46,589 nt of DNA from Pseudomonadales bacterium (GCA_022825945.1 JAJDVS010000090.1:1-46589); one strand, 5' to 3'; counted from the stretch's first letter, positions 25,651-34,451 are shown. Notes: generated from the letters alone by a model not told the origin. A program made the numbers and translations.

Positions 25651-25918
25651 TAGTGTGCTGTCCCACAAGTTCGCCGCATTTCAGAGCGGTCCTGAAGCGT
25701 CAATGCAAGGCGCCGTCCGCGGGCAATACCGAGAGTATTGCCAAGGGCGGCAACGCCGCGGTGGCGCTTCAGGACCACTCCCGAAGGGCGCGTCCCCCGC
25801 GGCGCGTGGCCGCGTTGCGCTCCTTGGCAATGGGGCCGGCCATTACCTGCGAACCGCGCCTTGCCACACACCGCGGGGGGCGCGCTGAAATACGGCGAAC
25901 TTGTGGGACAGCACACTA
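25651..25918. mobile_element. 268-bp element with 34-bp terminal inverted repeats (MITE-like)
   Basis: Left arm 25651-25684 and right arm 25885-25918 are inverted copies of 34 bp with one mismatch, beginning TAGTGTGCTGTCCCACAAG. The TA at both ends would fit a TA target duplication as made by IS630/Tc1-mariner elements. The interior is highly structured: GGTCCTGAAGCG (25688-25699) pairs with 25765-25776, GGCAATAC/GTATTGCC (25722-25742) is nested inside it, and GCGCGTCCCCCGCGG pairs with a stretch near 25871-25885. There is no credible protein. A partial tip, TGTGCTGTCCCGAT, lies just outside (25638) and again at 35752. The element fills the 310-bp ndk-rlmN gap. Confidence 0.82.
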
Positions 25919-26338
25919 GGAACAGAGTTCCATGGCCGCGAAAAAGTACGCCACTTCCCGCTCCGCCGAAGCCGGCGAATCGGAACCATGCACGGCGTTG
26001 GCGTCGATGGACTTGGCAAAATCCGCGCGAATCGTCCCGGCCGGCGCTTCCGCCGGATTGGTCGGCCCCATCAGGCTGCGGTTCAGGGCAATGGCGTCTT
26101 CGCCTTCAAGCACTTGCACCATCACCGGGCCCGAAGTCATGAAGTGGATCAAGTCGGCAAAAAAGGGTTTGCCTTCGTGCTCGGCATAAAAACCGCCCGC
26201 TGTCCGGGCATCAAGCCGCAGCATTTTCGCCGCCACAATCCGCAGTCCCGCCTGTTCGAAGCGGCGGTAGATTTCGCCGATCACATGTTTGCCAACGGCG
26301 TCGGGCTTAATAATAGACAAGGTTCGCTGAATCGCCAT
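25916..26338 (-). CDS. ndk: Nucleoside diphosphate kinase
   Basis: The 140-residue enzyme balances nucleoside di- and triphosphate pools by phosphate transfer through a histidine. The N-terminus [12 protein letters not shown] and the active-site signature NAVHGSDS (His near residue 117) are clear. RBS TGAGGA precedes the ATG. The protein ends [13 protein letters not shown], about one to three residues shorter than common family ends. Its TAG stop (25916-25918) is the first three bases of the 268-bp inverted-repeat element, so insertion has probably replaced the native end. Confidence 0.96.
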   Translation of the reverse strand: MAIQRTLSIIKPDAVGKHVIGEIYRRFEQAGLRIVAAKMLRLDARTAGGFYAEHEGKPFFADLIHFMTSGPVMVQVLEGEDAIALNRSLMGPTNPAEAPAGTIRADFAKSIDANAVHGSDSPASAEREVAYFFAAMELCS

Positions 26339-26368
26339 GAATTTTCCTCAAAATTTTCGGGCGGGCGG

Positions 26369-26397
26369 ATTATACGAGATTGCGTGAAGCGTGGCAG
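26369..26397 (-). promoter_or_regulatory. Sigma-70 promoter of ndk
   Basis: On the minus strand CTGCCA (26397-26392), a 17-base spacer and a perfect TATAAT (26374-26369), 31 bp before the ATG. It probably drives ndk and at least part of the downstream block. Confidence 0.65.
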
Positions 26398-26436
26398 CGC
26401 GGCGTTACCTGGTTTAGTGGGAGAATTTGCGTCTCG

Positions 26437-26563
26437 CGGCTGCTCGCCTTTGGCCCGGAGAGGTGTGCGGCGGACGTCGTAAATACATCCCTATAGACTT
26501 CGGGCTCGACTTCCTGTCTCGCACGCCCACTGCACACCTCTCCGGGCCAAAGGCGAGCAGCCG
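26437..26563. repeat. 32-bp perfect inverted repeat with 63-bp spacer
   Basis: Arms 26437-26468 and 26532-26563 are exact reverse complements (CGGCTGCTCGCCTTTGGCCC and onward). The spacer includes GTCGTAAATACATCCC and CTCGACTTCCTGTC; the latter 14-mer recurs at 34493 in the repeat block upstream of the ATP-grasp gene. It starts 12 bp after the ileS stop and could form a very stable 3' hairpin, or it may be a small mobile palindrome. Confidence 0.85.
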
Positions 26564-26575
26564 CTTACGGCGGAT

Positions 26576-29407
26576 TCAGGCGTAATTTCTTTGCTCGCCT
26601 TCGCCTTGCATGTTGATGATGCAGCGGGGGCAGAGGGTGGGGTGGCGGGGGGAAGTTCCCACTTCGGGGTGGTGGTGCCAGCAGCGGTCGCATTTGTTGT
26701 GGGGGCTGGGGCTGACGCGGACTTTCAGACCGGAGGCGTCGGTGGCGGCGGCGTCTTTTGGCGCCTTTTCCAGGGGGTGGGGGGTGGCTCGGGAGACGAT
26801 GAGGGCGAAGCGGAGTTCTTCGCCGAGCTCGGCAAGCTGGGCGAGGAGCTCCGCTTCGGCGTAGAGGTCCACTTCGGCGCTGAGGCTGGCGCCGATGGTC
26901 TTGTCGGCGCGCCGGGCCTCGAGTTCCCGGTTGAGGGCGGACTTGACCGCCATGATGCGGCCCCAGAAGGCGTCGCTGAAACGGGCTTCGGCCTCGAATC
27001 CCGGGCCGGGGCCTTCCATGTCGGCAAGCAGTACCGAAGGCGGGCGGGCGCCGGGGATGTTTTCCCAGATTTCGTCGGCGGTGAAGCTGAGGATGGGGGC
27101 CAGCATGGGAGCGAGCATTTCCAGAATGTGGTGCATGGCGGTCTGGGTGGAGCGCCGCGCGAGGCTGTGGGTTTGGGTGGTGTACTGGCGATCCTTGATG
27201 ATGTCGAGATAGAAGCCGCCGAGTTCGATCACGCAGAAGTGGTGAACCTGCTGGTAGATGGCGAGGAAATTGTACTCGTGGTAATGCGCGATGACGGCCT
27301 GCCGGAGCTGGTCGGTGCGGCGCACGATCCAGTGGTCGAAGGCGAGCAGGCCGGCCGGGGCGACGCGGTGCTGTTCCGGGTCGAAGCCATTGAGATTGGC
27401 GAGCATGAAGCGGGCGGTGTTGCGGATGCGACGGTAGGCGTCGGCCACCTGGCGGAAAATCTCGTCGGAAACCGCCATTTCGCCGCAGTAATCGGTGGCG
27501 GCGACCCACAGCCTGAGAATATCGGCGCCGTACTTCCTGAAGATCTTCTCCGGGGCCATGGTATTGCCCAGGGATTTGGACATCTTGCGGCCTTCGGCGT
27601 CGACGAAAAAGCCGTGGGTCAGCACTTCCCGGTACGGCGCGCCGCCGTACATGGCCATGGCGGTCTTGAGCGAGGACTGGAACCAGCCCCGGTGCTGGTC
27701 GGAACCTTCCAGATAGAGATCGGCGGGCCAGGCGAGCTGTTGCCGCCGGCGCAGCACCGAGAAATGCGTCACGCCGGAATCAAACCAGACATCCAGGGTA
27801 TCGGTGACCTTGCGGTACTGCCCGGCTTCGTCGCCCAGCAGGTCCGCCGGGTCGAGTTCGTACCAGGCGTCGATGCCATTCTGCTCGATCCGCTGCGCCG
27901 CCTGCTCGAAGAGTTCTTCGCTGCGGGGGTGCAATTCGCCGCTGTCCCGGTGCGTGAACAGGGTGATGGGAACGCCCCAGGTGCGCTGGCGCGAAATGCA
28001 CCAGTCGGGACTGCCGCGCAGCATCAGTTCCATCCGCGCCCGGCCCCAGTCGGGGATCCATTCGATTCCCGCCACGGCTTCAAGGGCAGCATCCAGCAGG
28101 CCGCCTTCTTCCATGCTGATGAACCATTGCGGCGTGGCGCGGTAGATCAGCGGGGTTTTCGTGCGCCAGCAATGGGCGTAGCTGTGGTTGATGCGGTCTT
28201 CGCAGACGAGTTTGCCGTTTTCCTTCAGCACCGCCACGATTGCCGCGTCCACCTTGTAGACATGCTCGCCGGCGAAGCGGCCGGCGGCTTCGAGAAAGAC
28301 GCCGTGGTCGTCCATGAGATTCAGCGTGCCGAGGCCGTATTTCCGGCCGGTATTGAAGTCGTCGATGCCGTGGTCCGGCGCGGTATGCACGGCGCCGGTG
28401 CCGGATTCGGTGGTGACGTGATCGCCAAGCACGACAGGCAGGCTGCGGTCGTAGAAGGGATGTTCGAGCAGCTGCGATTCGAGCCGGGCGCCCTTGCAGC
28501 TTGCCAGCACCTGGTAGTCTTCGCAGCCGTAGCGCTCCATGACTTGCGCCGCCATCCCGGCGGCGATCACCAGCAACTCCGGCCCATTCCCAGGCTCGCA
28601 GCGGACCAGGGCGTAATCGAGGTCGGCGTGGAGGCAGACCGCCTGGTTGGCCGGCAAGGTCCAGGGGGTTGTGGTCCAGATGACCACGGATACGGGCAAG
28701 TCCGGGCTTGCCGCGGCGGCGGCGCCGTCAAAGCAGGCGAGCAGGGCTTCCCGGCCCGTCGCGGCAAAGCGCACATCGATGGAATACGAGGTCTTGTCCC
28801 TGAACTCGACTTCGGCCTCGGCCAGCGCCGAGGCGCCCACCACGCTCCAGTACACGGGCTTGTAGCCCCGCATCAGATGGCCGTTGGCGACGATACGGCC
28901 CAGGGCGCGGACGATATCGGCCTCGGTCCGGAAATCCATGGTGAGATAGGGATTGTCCCAGTCCCCCAATACCCCGAGGCGGATGAACCCGGCCTTTTGC
29001 CTTTCGATCTGCCCCGCGGCGTAGTCGCGGCAGGCGCGGCGGAATTCGGCATGGCTGATCTTCTGTCCCGCCTTGCCCTTCTTCCTCTCCACGTTATGCT
29101 CGATGGGCAGGCCGTGGCAGTCCCAGCCCGGCACGTAGGGCGCGTCGAAACCGGTCATCTGCCGGGATTTGACCACGATGTCCTTGAGGGTCTTGTTGAT
29201 GGCGTGGCCAAGGTGCAGGTCGCCATTGGCATAGGGCGGGCCGTCGTGGAGGACGAAGCGCGGGCGGTCGGCATTCTTGCGGCGGATCGCCTGGTATAGA
29301 TCCAGCTCCCGCCACTTTTCCAGCCGGGCGGGCTCGCGGTTCGCGAGGTCGCCCCGCATGGGGAAATCGGTATGGGGCAGATTGAGAGTGTCCTTGTACT
29401 GGCTCAT
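26576..29407 (-). CDS. ileS: Isoleucine-tRNA ligase
   Basis: The 943-residue class I synthetase has HLGH (residues 65-68) in [12 protein letters not shown], the KMSKSLGN loop, and a C-terminal zinc-binding module with CDRCW and CPRC. ATG 29407 is 19 bp after the ribF stop and begins the usual [20 protein letters not shown]. ribF-ileS is a standard pair; the usual followers lspA and ispH are not here, and ndk comes next. Confidence 0.97.
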   Translation of the reverse strand: MSQYKDTLNLPHTDFPMRGDLANREPARLEKWRELDLYQAIRRKNADRPRFVLHDGPPYANGDLHLGHAINKTLKDIVVKSRQMTGFDAPYVPGWDCHGLPIEHNVERKKGKAGQKISHAEFRRACRDYAAGQIERQKAGFIRLGVLGDWDNPYLTMDFRTEADIVRALGRIVANGHLMRGYKPVYWSVVGASALAEAEVEFRDKTSYSIDVRFAATGREALLACFDGAAAAASPDLPVSVVIWTTTPWTLPANQAVCLHADLDYALVRCEPGNGPELLVIAAGMAAQVMERYGCEDYQVLASCKGARLESQLLEHPFYDRSLPVVLGDHVTTESGTGAVHTAPDHGIDDFNTGRKYGLGTLNLMDDHGVFLEAAGRFAGEHVYKVDAAIVAVLKENGKLVCEDRINHSYAHCWRTKTPLIYRATPQWFISMEEGGLLDAALEAVAGIEWIPDWGRARMELMLRGSPDWCISRQRTWGVPITLFTHRDSGELHPRSEELFEQAAQRIEQNGIDAWYELDPADLLGDEAGQYRKVTDTLDVWFDSGVTHFSVLRRRQQLAWPADLYLEGSDQHRGWFQSSLKTAMAMYGGAPYREVLTHGFFVDAEGRKMSKSLGNTMAPEKIFRKYGADILRLWVAATDYCGEMAVSDEIFRQVADAYRRIRNTARFMLANLNGFDPEQHRVAPAGLLAFDHWIVRRTDQLRQAVIAHYHEYNFLAIYQQVHHFCVIELGGFYLDIIKDRQYTTQTHSLARRSTQTAMHHILEMLAPMLAPILSFTADEIWENIPGARPPSVLLADMEGPGPGFEAEARFSDAFWGRIMAVKSALNRELEARRADKTIGASLSAEVDLYAEAELLAQLAELGEELRFALIVSRATPHPLEKAPKDAAATDASGLKVRVSPSPHNKCDRCWHHHPEVGTSPRHPTLCPRCIINMQGEGEQRNYA

Positions 29408-29426
29408 GGCATAGATGTCGGCAGGG

Positions 29427-30371
29427 TCAGTGGTTTTCAGCAGGCGGCAGCAGTTGCCGGGTGCGCGCCACATCGTCGGCCATGCGTTCGCGCAGGGCTT
29501 CCAGGGAGTCGAATTTTTCCTCGTCGCGCAGTTTGTGGCGAAAACGCACCTCGATGGTTTCGCCATACAGCTTGCCATGGAAATCGAGCAAATGCGCTTC
29601 CAGCAGGAGCTTGCCGGCGTCGCTCACCGTGGGGCGAACGCCAATGCTGGCCGCGGCCGGATGGCTCTCGCCATGGACTATCGCTTGCGCGGCGAATATC
29701 CCCCGGAGAGGCAAGCGGTTTGGGCCGAGTTCGAGATTGCAGGTGGGGTAGCCCAGCCTGGCTCCCAAGCTCTCGCCGCGCACCACCTCGCCGCGGATGC
29801 CATAAGGCCGTCCGAGCAGGCGCTCGGCGAGCTTGAAATCGCCCGCCGCCAAGGCTTTCCGCACCCGGGTACTGCTTACGCGGCAGCCGTCCACGCTGCG
29901 GTCACGGGCCCGGTGCAGGGTGAAATCGAACTCCCCGCCCATCTGTTCGAGCAGGGAAAAATCGCCTTCCCGGCCGCGGCCAAAGCGGAAATCCCCGCCG
30001 ATGATCAGGGCGGCAACGCCAAGCCCCCGCACCAGAATTTCCCGGACATAGCCCCTGGCGGGCATCTGGCTCATGGCCTGGTCAAAGCGCAGCACATGAC
30101 AGTGATCCACGCCATGGCTTTCCAGCAGGCGCAGTTTCTCGTCGAGTTCGCTGAGCCGGGCCGGACGCTCGCCCCCGGCGCCGGCGAAAAATTCTTCGGG
30201 ATGGGGTTCGATGACCACCGCAAGCGGCGGCAGCTTCAAGGCATTGGCCTGCTCCCTCAGTTGCTCAAGGATCAACTGGTGGCCAAGATGGACGCCGTCA
30301 AACTTGCCTATGGTGGCGACGCATCTGCCGTGGACCGGCAGGAAACGGCTGGCGTCTTCAAAAACGTTCAC
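29427..30371 (-). CDS. ribF: Bifunctional riboflavin kinase / FAD synthetase
   Basis: The 314-residue protein makes FMN and then FAD. The N-terminal nucleotidyltransferase domain has [12 protein letters not shown] (about residues 21-32) and the SSTRVRKAL segment. The C-terminal kinase domain has GYPTCNLEL and GVRPTV, then [15 protein letters not shown]. It is upstream of and presumably co-transcribed with ileS. Confidence 0.96.
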   Translation of the reverse strand: MNVFEDASRFLPVHGRCVATIGKFDGVHLGHQLILEQLREQANALKLPPLAVVIEPHPEEFFAGAGGERPARLSELDEKLRLLESHGVDHCHVLRFDQAMSQMPARGYVREILVRGLGVAALIIGGDFRFGRGREGDFSLLEQMGGEFDFTLHRARDRSVDGCRVSSTRVRKALAAGDFKLAERLLGRPYGIRGEVVRGESLGARLGYPTCNLELGPNRLPLRGIFAAQAIVHGESHPAAASIGVRPTVSDAGKLLLEAHLLDFHGKLYGETIEVRFRHKLRDEEKFDSLEALRERMADDVARTRQLLPPAENH

Positions 30372-30403
30372 GGCACAGGCCCCCGACCTGAAAAAAGTGG
30401 GGG

Positions 30404-30409
30404 ATTATA
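30404..30409 (-). promoter_or_regulatory. Candidate -10 box for ribF-ileS
   Basis: A perfect TATAAT on the minus strand, 33 bp before the ribF start. No good -35 box is found 16-18 bp upstream (CAACGG at 17). Confidence 0.4.
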
Positions 30410-30441
30410 ACTCTTGAAGGTCTGCGCCGTTGGCCTCAATT

Positions 30442-30730
30442 TGTCATTCCGGGCGTGGCGAAATCTCCACCCCTGTCATCCTGCGCGCAGCGAAGCTCCC
30501 AATCCCTGTCATCCTGCGCGCAGCGAAATTCCCAATCCCTGTCATCCTGCGCGCAGCGAAATTCCCAACCCCTGTCATCCTGCGCGCAGCGAAATTCCCA
30601 ACCCCTGTCATCCTGCGCGGAGCGAAATTCCCAACCCCTGTCATCCTGCGCGGAGCGAAGCGTAGTCGCAGGATCTTGTCGGATGACCGCCGCTCTCTGG
30701 ATGGGATCCTGCGACTGCGCGCAGGATGAC
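30442..30730. repeat. 33-bp tandem array fused to a palindromic element
   Basis: Copies of a 33-bp unit (TGTCATCCTGCGCGCAGCGA plus AATTCCCAACCCC) begin at 30474, 30507, 30540, 30573, 30606 and 30639, with a degenerate copy at about 30442. The last copy runs into GCGTAGTCGCAGGATC, a 57-base right part (30674-30730) and the closing arm GATCCTGCGACTGCGCGCAG. Units start TCATCCTGCGCG, the outer arm of the 155-bp element. Because 33 is a multiple of three, all frames stay open and repeat an 11-residue motif, but no real gene is apparent. It fills most of the 389-bp gap 30372-30760. Confidence 0.9.
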
Positions 30731-30760
30731 AGATAGCGACTTATTCAGCGCTTTCCAGGC

Positions 30761-30982
30761 TCAGTTCCTGTGCTTGCGCAGCCCCGCAAGGCCGCGGCGC
30801 AGCAGAATCCGGGCGATGGCGAGCAGGCAGGGAACTATTACCACCACGCCGATCAGCAGATTCACCACGGAAATGGTGTCGGGCATGCCCGCCATCATGA
30901 CCATATTGCCAATGGTGACCGCGGCAATGGCGGCCAGTGCCAGGGCACCGAGAATCTGCAGCAGGGCGAGCAGTTTGTTCAT
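30761..30982 (-). CDS. Small two-helix membrane protein
   Basis: The 73-residue product begins MNKLLALLQILGALALA and has two predicted membrane helices (about residues 3-30 and 38-61) and a basic C-terminus (RRGLAGLRKHRN). I do not recognise the family. Its ATG overlaps the OlsF-like stop as ATGA (30979-30982), so it is translationally coupled and probably a small partner of the acyltransferase. Confidence 0.7.
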   Translation of the reverse strand: MNKLLALLQILGALALAAIAAVTIGNMVMMAGMPDTISVVNLLIGVVVIVPCLLAIARILLRRGLAGLRKHRN

Positions 30983-32733
30983 CCCGCCGAAGCAAGCTCC
31001 GTGAGCTTGTGTCTTGCGTAGAACTGCCGGTAACCATCGGCGCCCATGAAGCGGGTCAGTGTCTTGGGAGCCGTGCGGCGCACATCGACGATGATCAGGC
31101 CTTCCAGGGAATTGTTGAAATCCGAATGGATATTGAAGCAGACCATGCGGCCATTGAGCGAAAGATAATGCCGCAGCAGCACCGGCACCGCCTTGCCCGG
31201 GTCGCAGCGCCCGATCAGGCGGCCGAGCATCTTGATGTTGACGAGTTCCCTCAGCATGTCCTCGGACCAGGGCCGGTGGCCGACGCGGTGCGGCGTGATC
31301 GGTTTTACCAGGGGCACGAATTCGCTGGCCTGGAAATTGGTCAGCAGGGTATCGGCGATCAGCGCCCGGGCGAGATCGCTGTATTCCCGGGAAATGCTCA
31401 CCGAACCGAACAGGGTGTGGTACCGGGGCCGGTCCACAAGCACCCGGCCGATGCCGCGCCATAGCAGGGTGAGGGAATCGGGGCGCCGCTGGTATTCGGG
31501 ATGGATGAAGGAGCGCCCCATTTCAATGGCGGCGCCGAGTTGCCTGATGAAGGCCTTGTCGTACTTGTACAGCGAGCGGCTGTACAGCCCCCTGACGCCG
31601 TGCTCGCGGACGATTTCATCCACAAGCCCCACCCGGTAGGCGCCGGCGATGCGGGCCCTGTTCTTGTCCCAGAGAAACAGGTGCAGGTAGTGCGGGTCGA
31701 ACTGGTCTGAATCCCGGGTCATTCCGGTCCCTTCGCCTACGGCGCGGAAAGCGACTTCCCGGGCCACGGCGATCAGCTCCATGATGATGCCGAGGCGCTC
31801 CCAGGGCGCACAATAGACATCGAATTCCTCGTGTTCAATGAGCCGGAATTCGGCAAGGCTTGCCATTGCGCCGGCGACTTCGGCGCTGCTGGCGGCGTCG
31901 CAGATCTCCTCCACATCGCTGGTGAACCGCTCCGGGGAAGCCTCGCGCCGGCTCGCTAGCGCCTCGCTGCTGACCCGCAGGTATTCAGTGATGGCCCTGG
32001 GTTTTTTCAGCAGGCGCAGTTCCTGGGCGAGCACGGGCTTGCCAAAGGTCAATTCGAGCCGGAATCCCTTTTTGTTGGCGAGCTGCCGCGGCAGCAGCAG
32101 GGTGCGCAGGCGCGGATGGAGCAGGCCGGCAAGATAAAAATACGGACTGTTGTGACCATCCACATGCACCGGCACACAGGCACACTTATGGCGCTTGATC
32201 AGTTGCCCGGCGAGGCGGTTCCACTTGCGGTCCGCGATGCGTCGCTCGCGCAGTTCAATGGCCGACACCATGCCCGCGGGAAAGATCAACACCGCGCCGC
32301 CGCAGGCAAGATGTTTGTGTACCTGCTTGACGCCCTTGACATTGCCGCCGGCGGCGTCCGCGGACAAAACATCGACACCGATGAAAAGCGGCGCAAGTTC
32401 GGGAATGCGGCGCAGCAGTTCATTGGTGAGTACTTGCAGGTCCGGGCGGATACGCAGCAGGATTCTGGCCAGGGCAATGCCTTCCAGGCCGCCGAGTGGA
32501 TGGTTGGCGACAATCAGCAGGGAGCCCTCCCGGGGAATCTGCCCGAGATGCTGCTCATTGCCCACGCCGAGGCTGACGCCGAGTGAATCCAGGGTGTACT
32601 GGAGGAATTTTTTCGGATCGAGGCCCCTAGGCCGGGCGTCGTAGATATCGCCGAGTTCACCGAGACCGAGCAGTTTTTCGGTAAGCGCCGCCAGGGCTCG
32701 GGGCTTGAAGTTCAGCCGACAGGGGTTAGTCAT
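30979..32733 (-). CDS. OlsF-like bifunctional acyltransferase (PlsC-like plus GNAT-like domains)
   Basis: The 584-residue product joins two lipid acyltransferase domains. The N-terminal half is glycerolphosphate-acyltransferase-like, with VANHPLGGLEG (catalytic His78) and IFPAGMVS. The C-terminal half resembles OlsB/hemolysin-type N-acyltransferases (RIAGAYRVGLVDEI, LYSRSLYKYD, AIEMGRSFIHPEYQ). This order and length match OlsF, which makes ornithine lipid by N-acylating ornithine and then O-acylating the product. Ornithine lipid synthesis is therefore the best guess, though other aminolipids are possible. It overlaps the ATP-grasp gene by eight bases upstream and the small membrane protein by four downstream. 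Confidence 0.82.
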   Translation of the reverse strand: MTNPCRLNFKPRALAALTEKLLGLGELGDIYDARPRGLDPKKFLQYTLDSLGVSLGVGNEQHLGQIPREGSLLIVANHPLGGLEGIALARILLRIRPDLQVLTNELLRRIPELAPLFIGVDVLSADAAGGNVKGVKQVHKHLACGGAVLIFPAGMVSAIELRERRIADRKWNRLAGQLIKRHKCACVPVHVDGHNSPYFYLAGLLHPRLRTLLLPRQLANKKGFRLELTFGKPVLAQELRLLKKPRAITEYLRVSSEALASRREASPERFTSDVEEICDAASSAEVAGAMASLAEFRLIEHEEFDVYCAPWERLGIIMELIAVAREVAFRAVGEGTGMTRDSDQFDPHYLHLFLWDKNRARIAGAYRVGLVDEIVREHGVRGLYSRSLYKYDKAFIRQLGAAIEMGRSFIHPEYQRRPDSLTLLWRGIGRVLVDRPRYHTLFGSVSISREYSDLARALIADTLLTNFQASEFVPLVKPITPHRVGHRPWSEDMLRELVNIKMLGRLIGRCDPGKAVPVLLRHYLSLNGRMVCFNIHSDFNNSLEGLIIVDVRRTAPKTLTRFMGADGYRQFYARHKLTELASAG

Positions 32734-34180
32734 TGACTGGATACCGCTTCACCAGTTGCAACTCATGGCGCCAGGCCCGGTACAGCGGCCACAAACCGGG
32801 CGGCTTGCAGCCGCGCCTCTTGTTCTCAAGGCCAAGTGTAAAGAGCGTGCGATACTGCTGCAACAGGGTTTTCACGGCATCGAAAAATCCGGTTTTCCGG
32901 TCCCAGATATGGATCGATTCCGAGCTGGCGCCGTTGATCTCGACAATCTGCAGATCGCGCCCCGCCCGCAAGCTGTCCACATCTCGGAACTTGAGGTCGA
33001 GACGGCCGTAGTAGAAACCGGGGATGTCATCGAAAATCCGGTCCAGGGCCCCGGTCAGTTGCCGGGTGATGAGATGGCCGCCATCACGGAAAACCGCGCC
33101 GCGGCAGTGGCTGGCGGAAAACACCAGGCGATGCGGCCTGCCTTCGGGAAGGACTTCTCCCCAGTGGCGGGCATTGCGTTCCTCGTACAGGCGCGTCAGG
33201 CCGCGGGCCCTGGGGTCCGCGGCCACGAGTTCGGCGAGAGTGCGCACGCCGTCGCCCACCACGTAGGGGGTGTATTTCAGGGTCAGCGAGGTGATTCCGC
33301 CTGTTTCGGTTTTTGGGTCGCGGACGTAGAAGACGCCGGCTTCGGGTTCAAAATCGGACAGTTTTTGCAGGAGAACGGCGGCGCCCGGAGGAAATTGCTT
33401 CAGGTAGGAATCGAGGGAGCGGCTGTCCGGCAGGAGTTTGACACCGGCGCCCCGGCAGCCTATGTCGGGCTTGCCGACGATGGGGAAATCGAGGCCGGAC
33501 TTTTTCATGGCGGCCAGTGTTTGTTCGAGAAATGCGGATTGGGTGATTTCTGTCTGGCTGGTGACATGCTCGGGGCTGGGAGCGGGGTTGGGGGATTCTG
33601 GTTGGTTGGCGGAATGTTCCGGGCCGGGACCGCGAGGGGGCGCGGATCCCTCCCGGCTGGCGCCAGGTCCCATCCGGCCGCCAAGCGCAGCTTGGCGTCG
33701 TTCCGGCTGCGCATGAAGCTGTGCTTCATAAACGCTTGCCTGCACCCAGCCGCCAAGCGCAGTTTGGCGGCTCTCCCCAAGTGGTTTCGATGTGTCTGTT
33801 CTTTTCCGTGTTTCCTCACATTCTCCAAGCGGTTCCGGTGGAATTTTTTCCTTCGTGGGAGAAGGGTTGCTCGGAGGCTGTGCTGGATTGGATGAGGTCT
33901 CCTCCTGTGATTGAAGGTGTGGGGTGGTTGGGGTGGTGATTGTGATCCAGGGGAGGATGGACTGGTTGGCGGATTGGCCGGCGAGTTGGAGGATGGCGGA
34001 TTTGGGGACACCCGCCATGCCGGACAGGGGAACGGCGGGGTTGGCGATGAGCGGCAGGCTCATGCTGCGGTGGCGCAGGCCGAGGAGCAGGCATTGGATG
34101 GCCACGGGAAGATACATCAGCCAACTGGGCCAGAACTCGAAAAAGGAAACCGGGCGCCCGCCAAGGTCAAGGGCTGGCAT
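32726..34180 (-). CDS. ATP-grasp ligase-like protein with a large low-complexity insertion
   Basis: From ATG 34180 the product is 484 residues; TTG 34237 would add 19 (residue numbers here count from 34237). The N-terminal segment SFFEFWPSWLMYLPVAIQ contains one membrane-like helix and is followed by LPLIANPAVPLSGMAG. The C-terminal half (about 250-480) is an ATP-grasp fold: FPIVGKPDIGCRGAGVKLL, VLLQKLSDF, FYYGRLDLKF and QIVEINGASSESIHIWD carry the expected nucleotide and metal-binding positions. It should couple ATP hydrolysis to amide or ester bond formation; the substrate is unknown. Residues 103-234 are a Pro/Ser/Glu/Arg-rich stretch unlike either flank, encoded by repeat-type DNA. The gene is first of a coupled operon with the OlsF-like gene. 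Confidence 0.78.
   Translation of the reverse strand: MPALDLGGRPVSFFEFWPSWLMYLPVAIQCLLLGLRHRSMSLPLIANPAVPLSGMAGVPKSAILQLAGQSANQSILPWITITTPTTPHLQSQEETSSNPAQPPSNPSPTKEKIPPEPLGECEETRKRTDTSKPLGESRQTALGGWVQASVYEAQLHAQPERRQAALGGRMGPGASREGSAPPRGPGPEHSANQPESPNPAPSPEHVTSQTEITQSAFLEQTLAAMKKSGLDFPIVGKPDIGCRGAGVKLLPDSRSLDSYLKQFPPGAAVLLQKLSDFEPEAGVFYVRDPKTETGGITSLTLKYTPYVVGDGVRTLAELVAADPRARGLTRLYEERNARHWGEVLPEGRPHRLVFSASHCRGAVFRDGGHLITRQLTGALDRIFDDIPGFYYGRLDLKFRDVDSLRAGRDLQIVEINGASSESIHIWDRKTGFFDAVKTLLQQYRTLFTLGLENKRRGCKPPGLWPLYRAWRHELQLVKRYPVND
33536..33931 (-). repeat. Repeat-derived in-frame expansion inside the ATP-grasp gene
   Basis: This stretch contains GCCGCCAAGCGCAGCTTGGC and GCCGCCAAGCGCAGTTTGGC-type hairpins about 80 bp apart (33677 and 33748). 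The segment CGCATGAAGCTGTGCTTC-ATAAACGCTTGCC resembles CGCACGAAGCCGCGCTTC-GTAAACGCTTGCC of the intergenic block at about 34526. Both encode ASVYEA(Q/R)L(H/R)AQ in the minus-strand reading. Codon content and composition differ from the flanking conserved parts. Confidence 0.65.
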
Positions 34181-34335
34181 GCCTTCCGGGACGTAGGCGG
34201 CTGGTTCGGGATTTTGCTGTATCGAAACCCTGGTCAAGACCCGCGCCCGCTGAAGTTTGATCGGCTAGACTCAATTCGCCCCCGGGGGCCAGGATTATCT
34301 CATTCGTGAAACCGCGCGGCAACGCGACGGCTCCA

Positions 34336-34352
34336 GGAGCCTGCGCCGCAGG
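34336..34352. repeat. Dispersed palindromic repeat A, copy 4
   Basis: GGAGCCTGCGCCGCAGG, upstream of the ATP-grasp gene and immediately next to a half copy of the MITE-like element. Confidence 0.7.
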
Positions 34353-34358
34353 CGTCCG

Positions 34359-34427
34359 GATATTTTCATTTTGGCGTTTCAACTTTCTTGTCATTCTGCG
34401 CGAAGCGGAGCGCAGTCGCAGAATCTC
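34359..34427. repeat. Half copy of the 155-bp MITE-like element
   Basis: It begins GATATTTTCATTTTGGCG and continues through GTCATTCTGCGCGAAGCG to AGTCGCAGAATCTC, parallel to 45229-45298. The second half is absent. Confidence 0.7.
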
Positions 34428-34451
34428 TTTGGAGAACCTGGGAGGTTGTTC

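Noticed and set aside
25406-25666. Small gene between rlmN and ndk
   Set aside because: Alternative frame of rlmN running into the inverted-repeat element; no support.
26591-29299. 900-codon plus-strand open frame opposite ileS
   Set aside because: Antisense to a complete isoleucyl-tRNA synthetase with all motifs; low-complexity translation.
30414-30665. Small gene encoding an 11-residue repeat (CHPARSEIPNP)
   Set aside because: The frame is open only because a 33-bp tandem repeat has no stop; several frames are open equally, with no ribosome site or conserved ends.
30442-30671. Possible CRISPR array
   Set aside because: Units of 33 bp follow one another without unique spacers and belong to a palindromic element family; no cas genes nearby.
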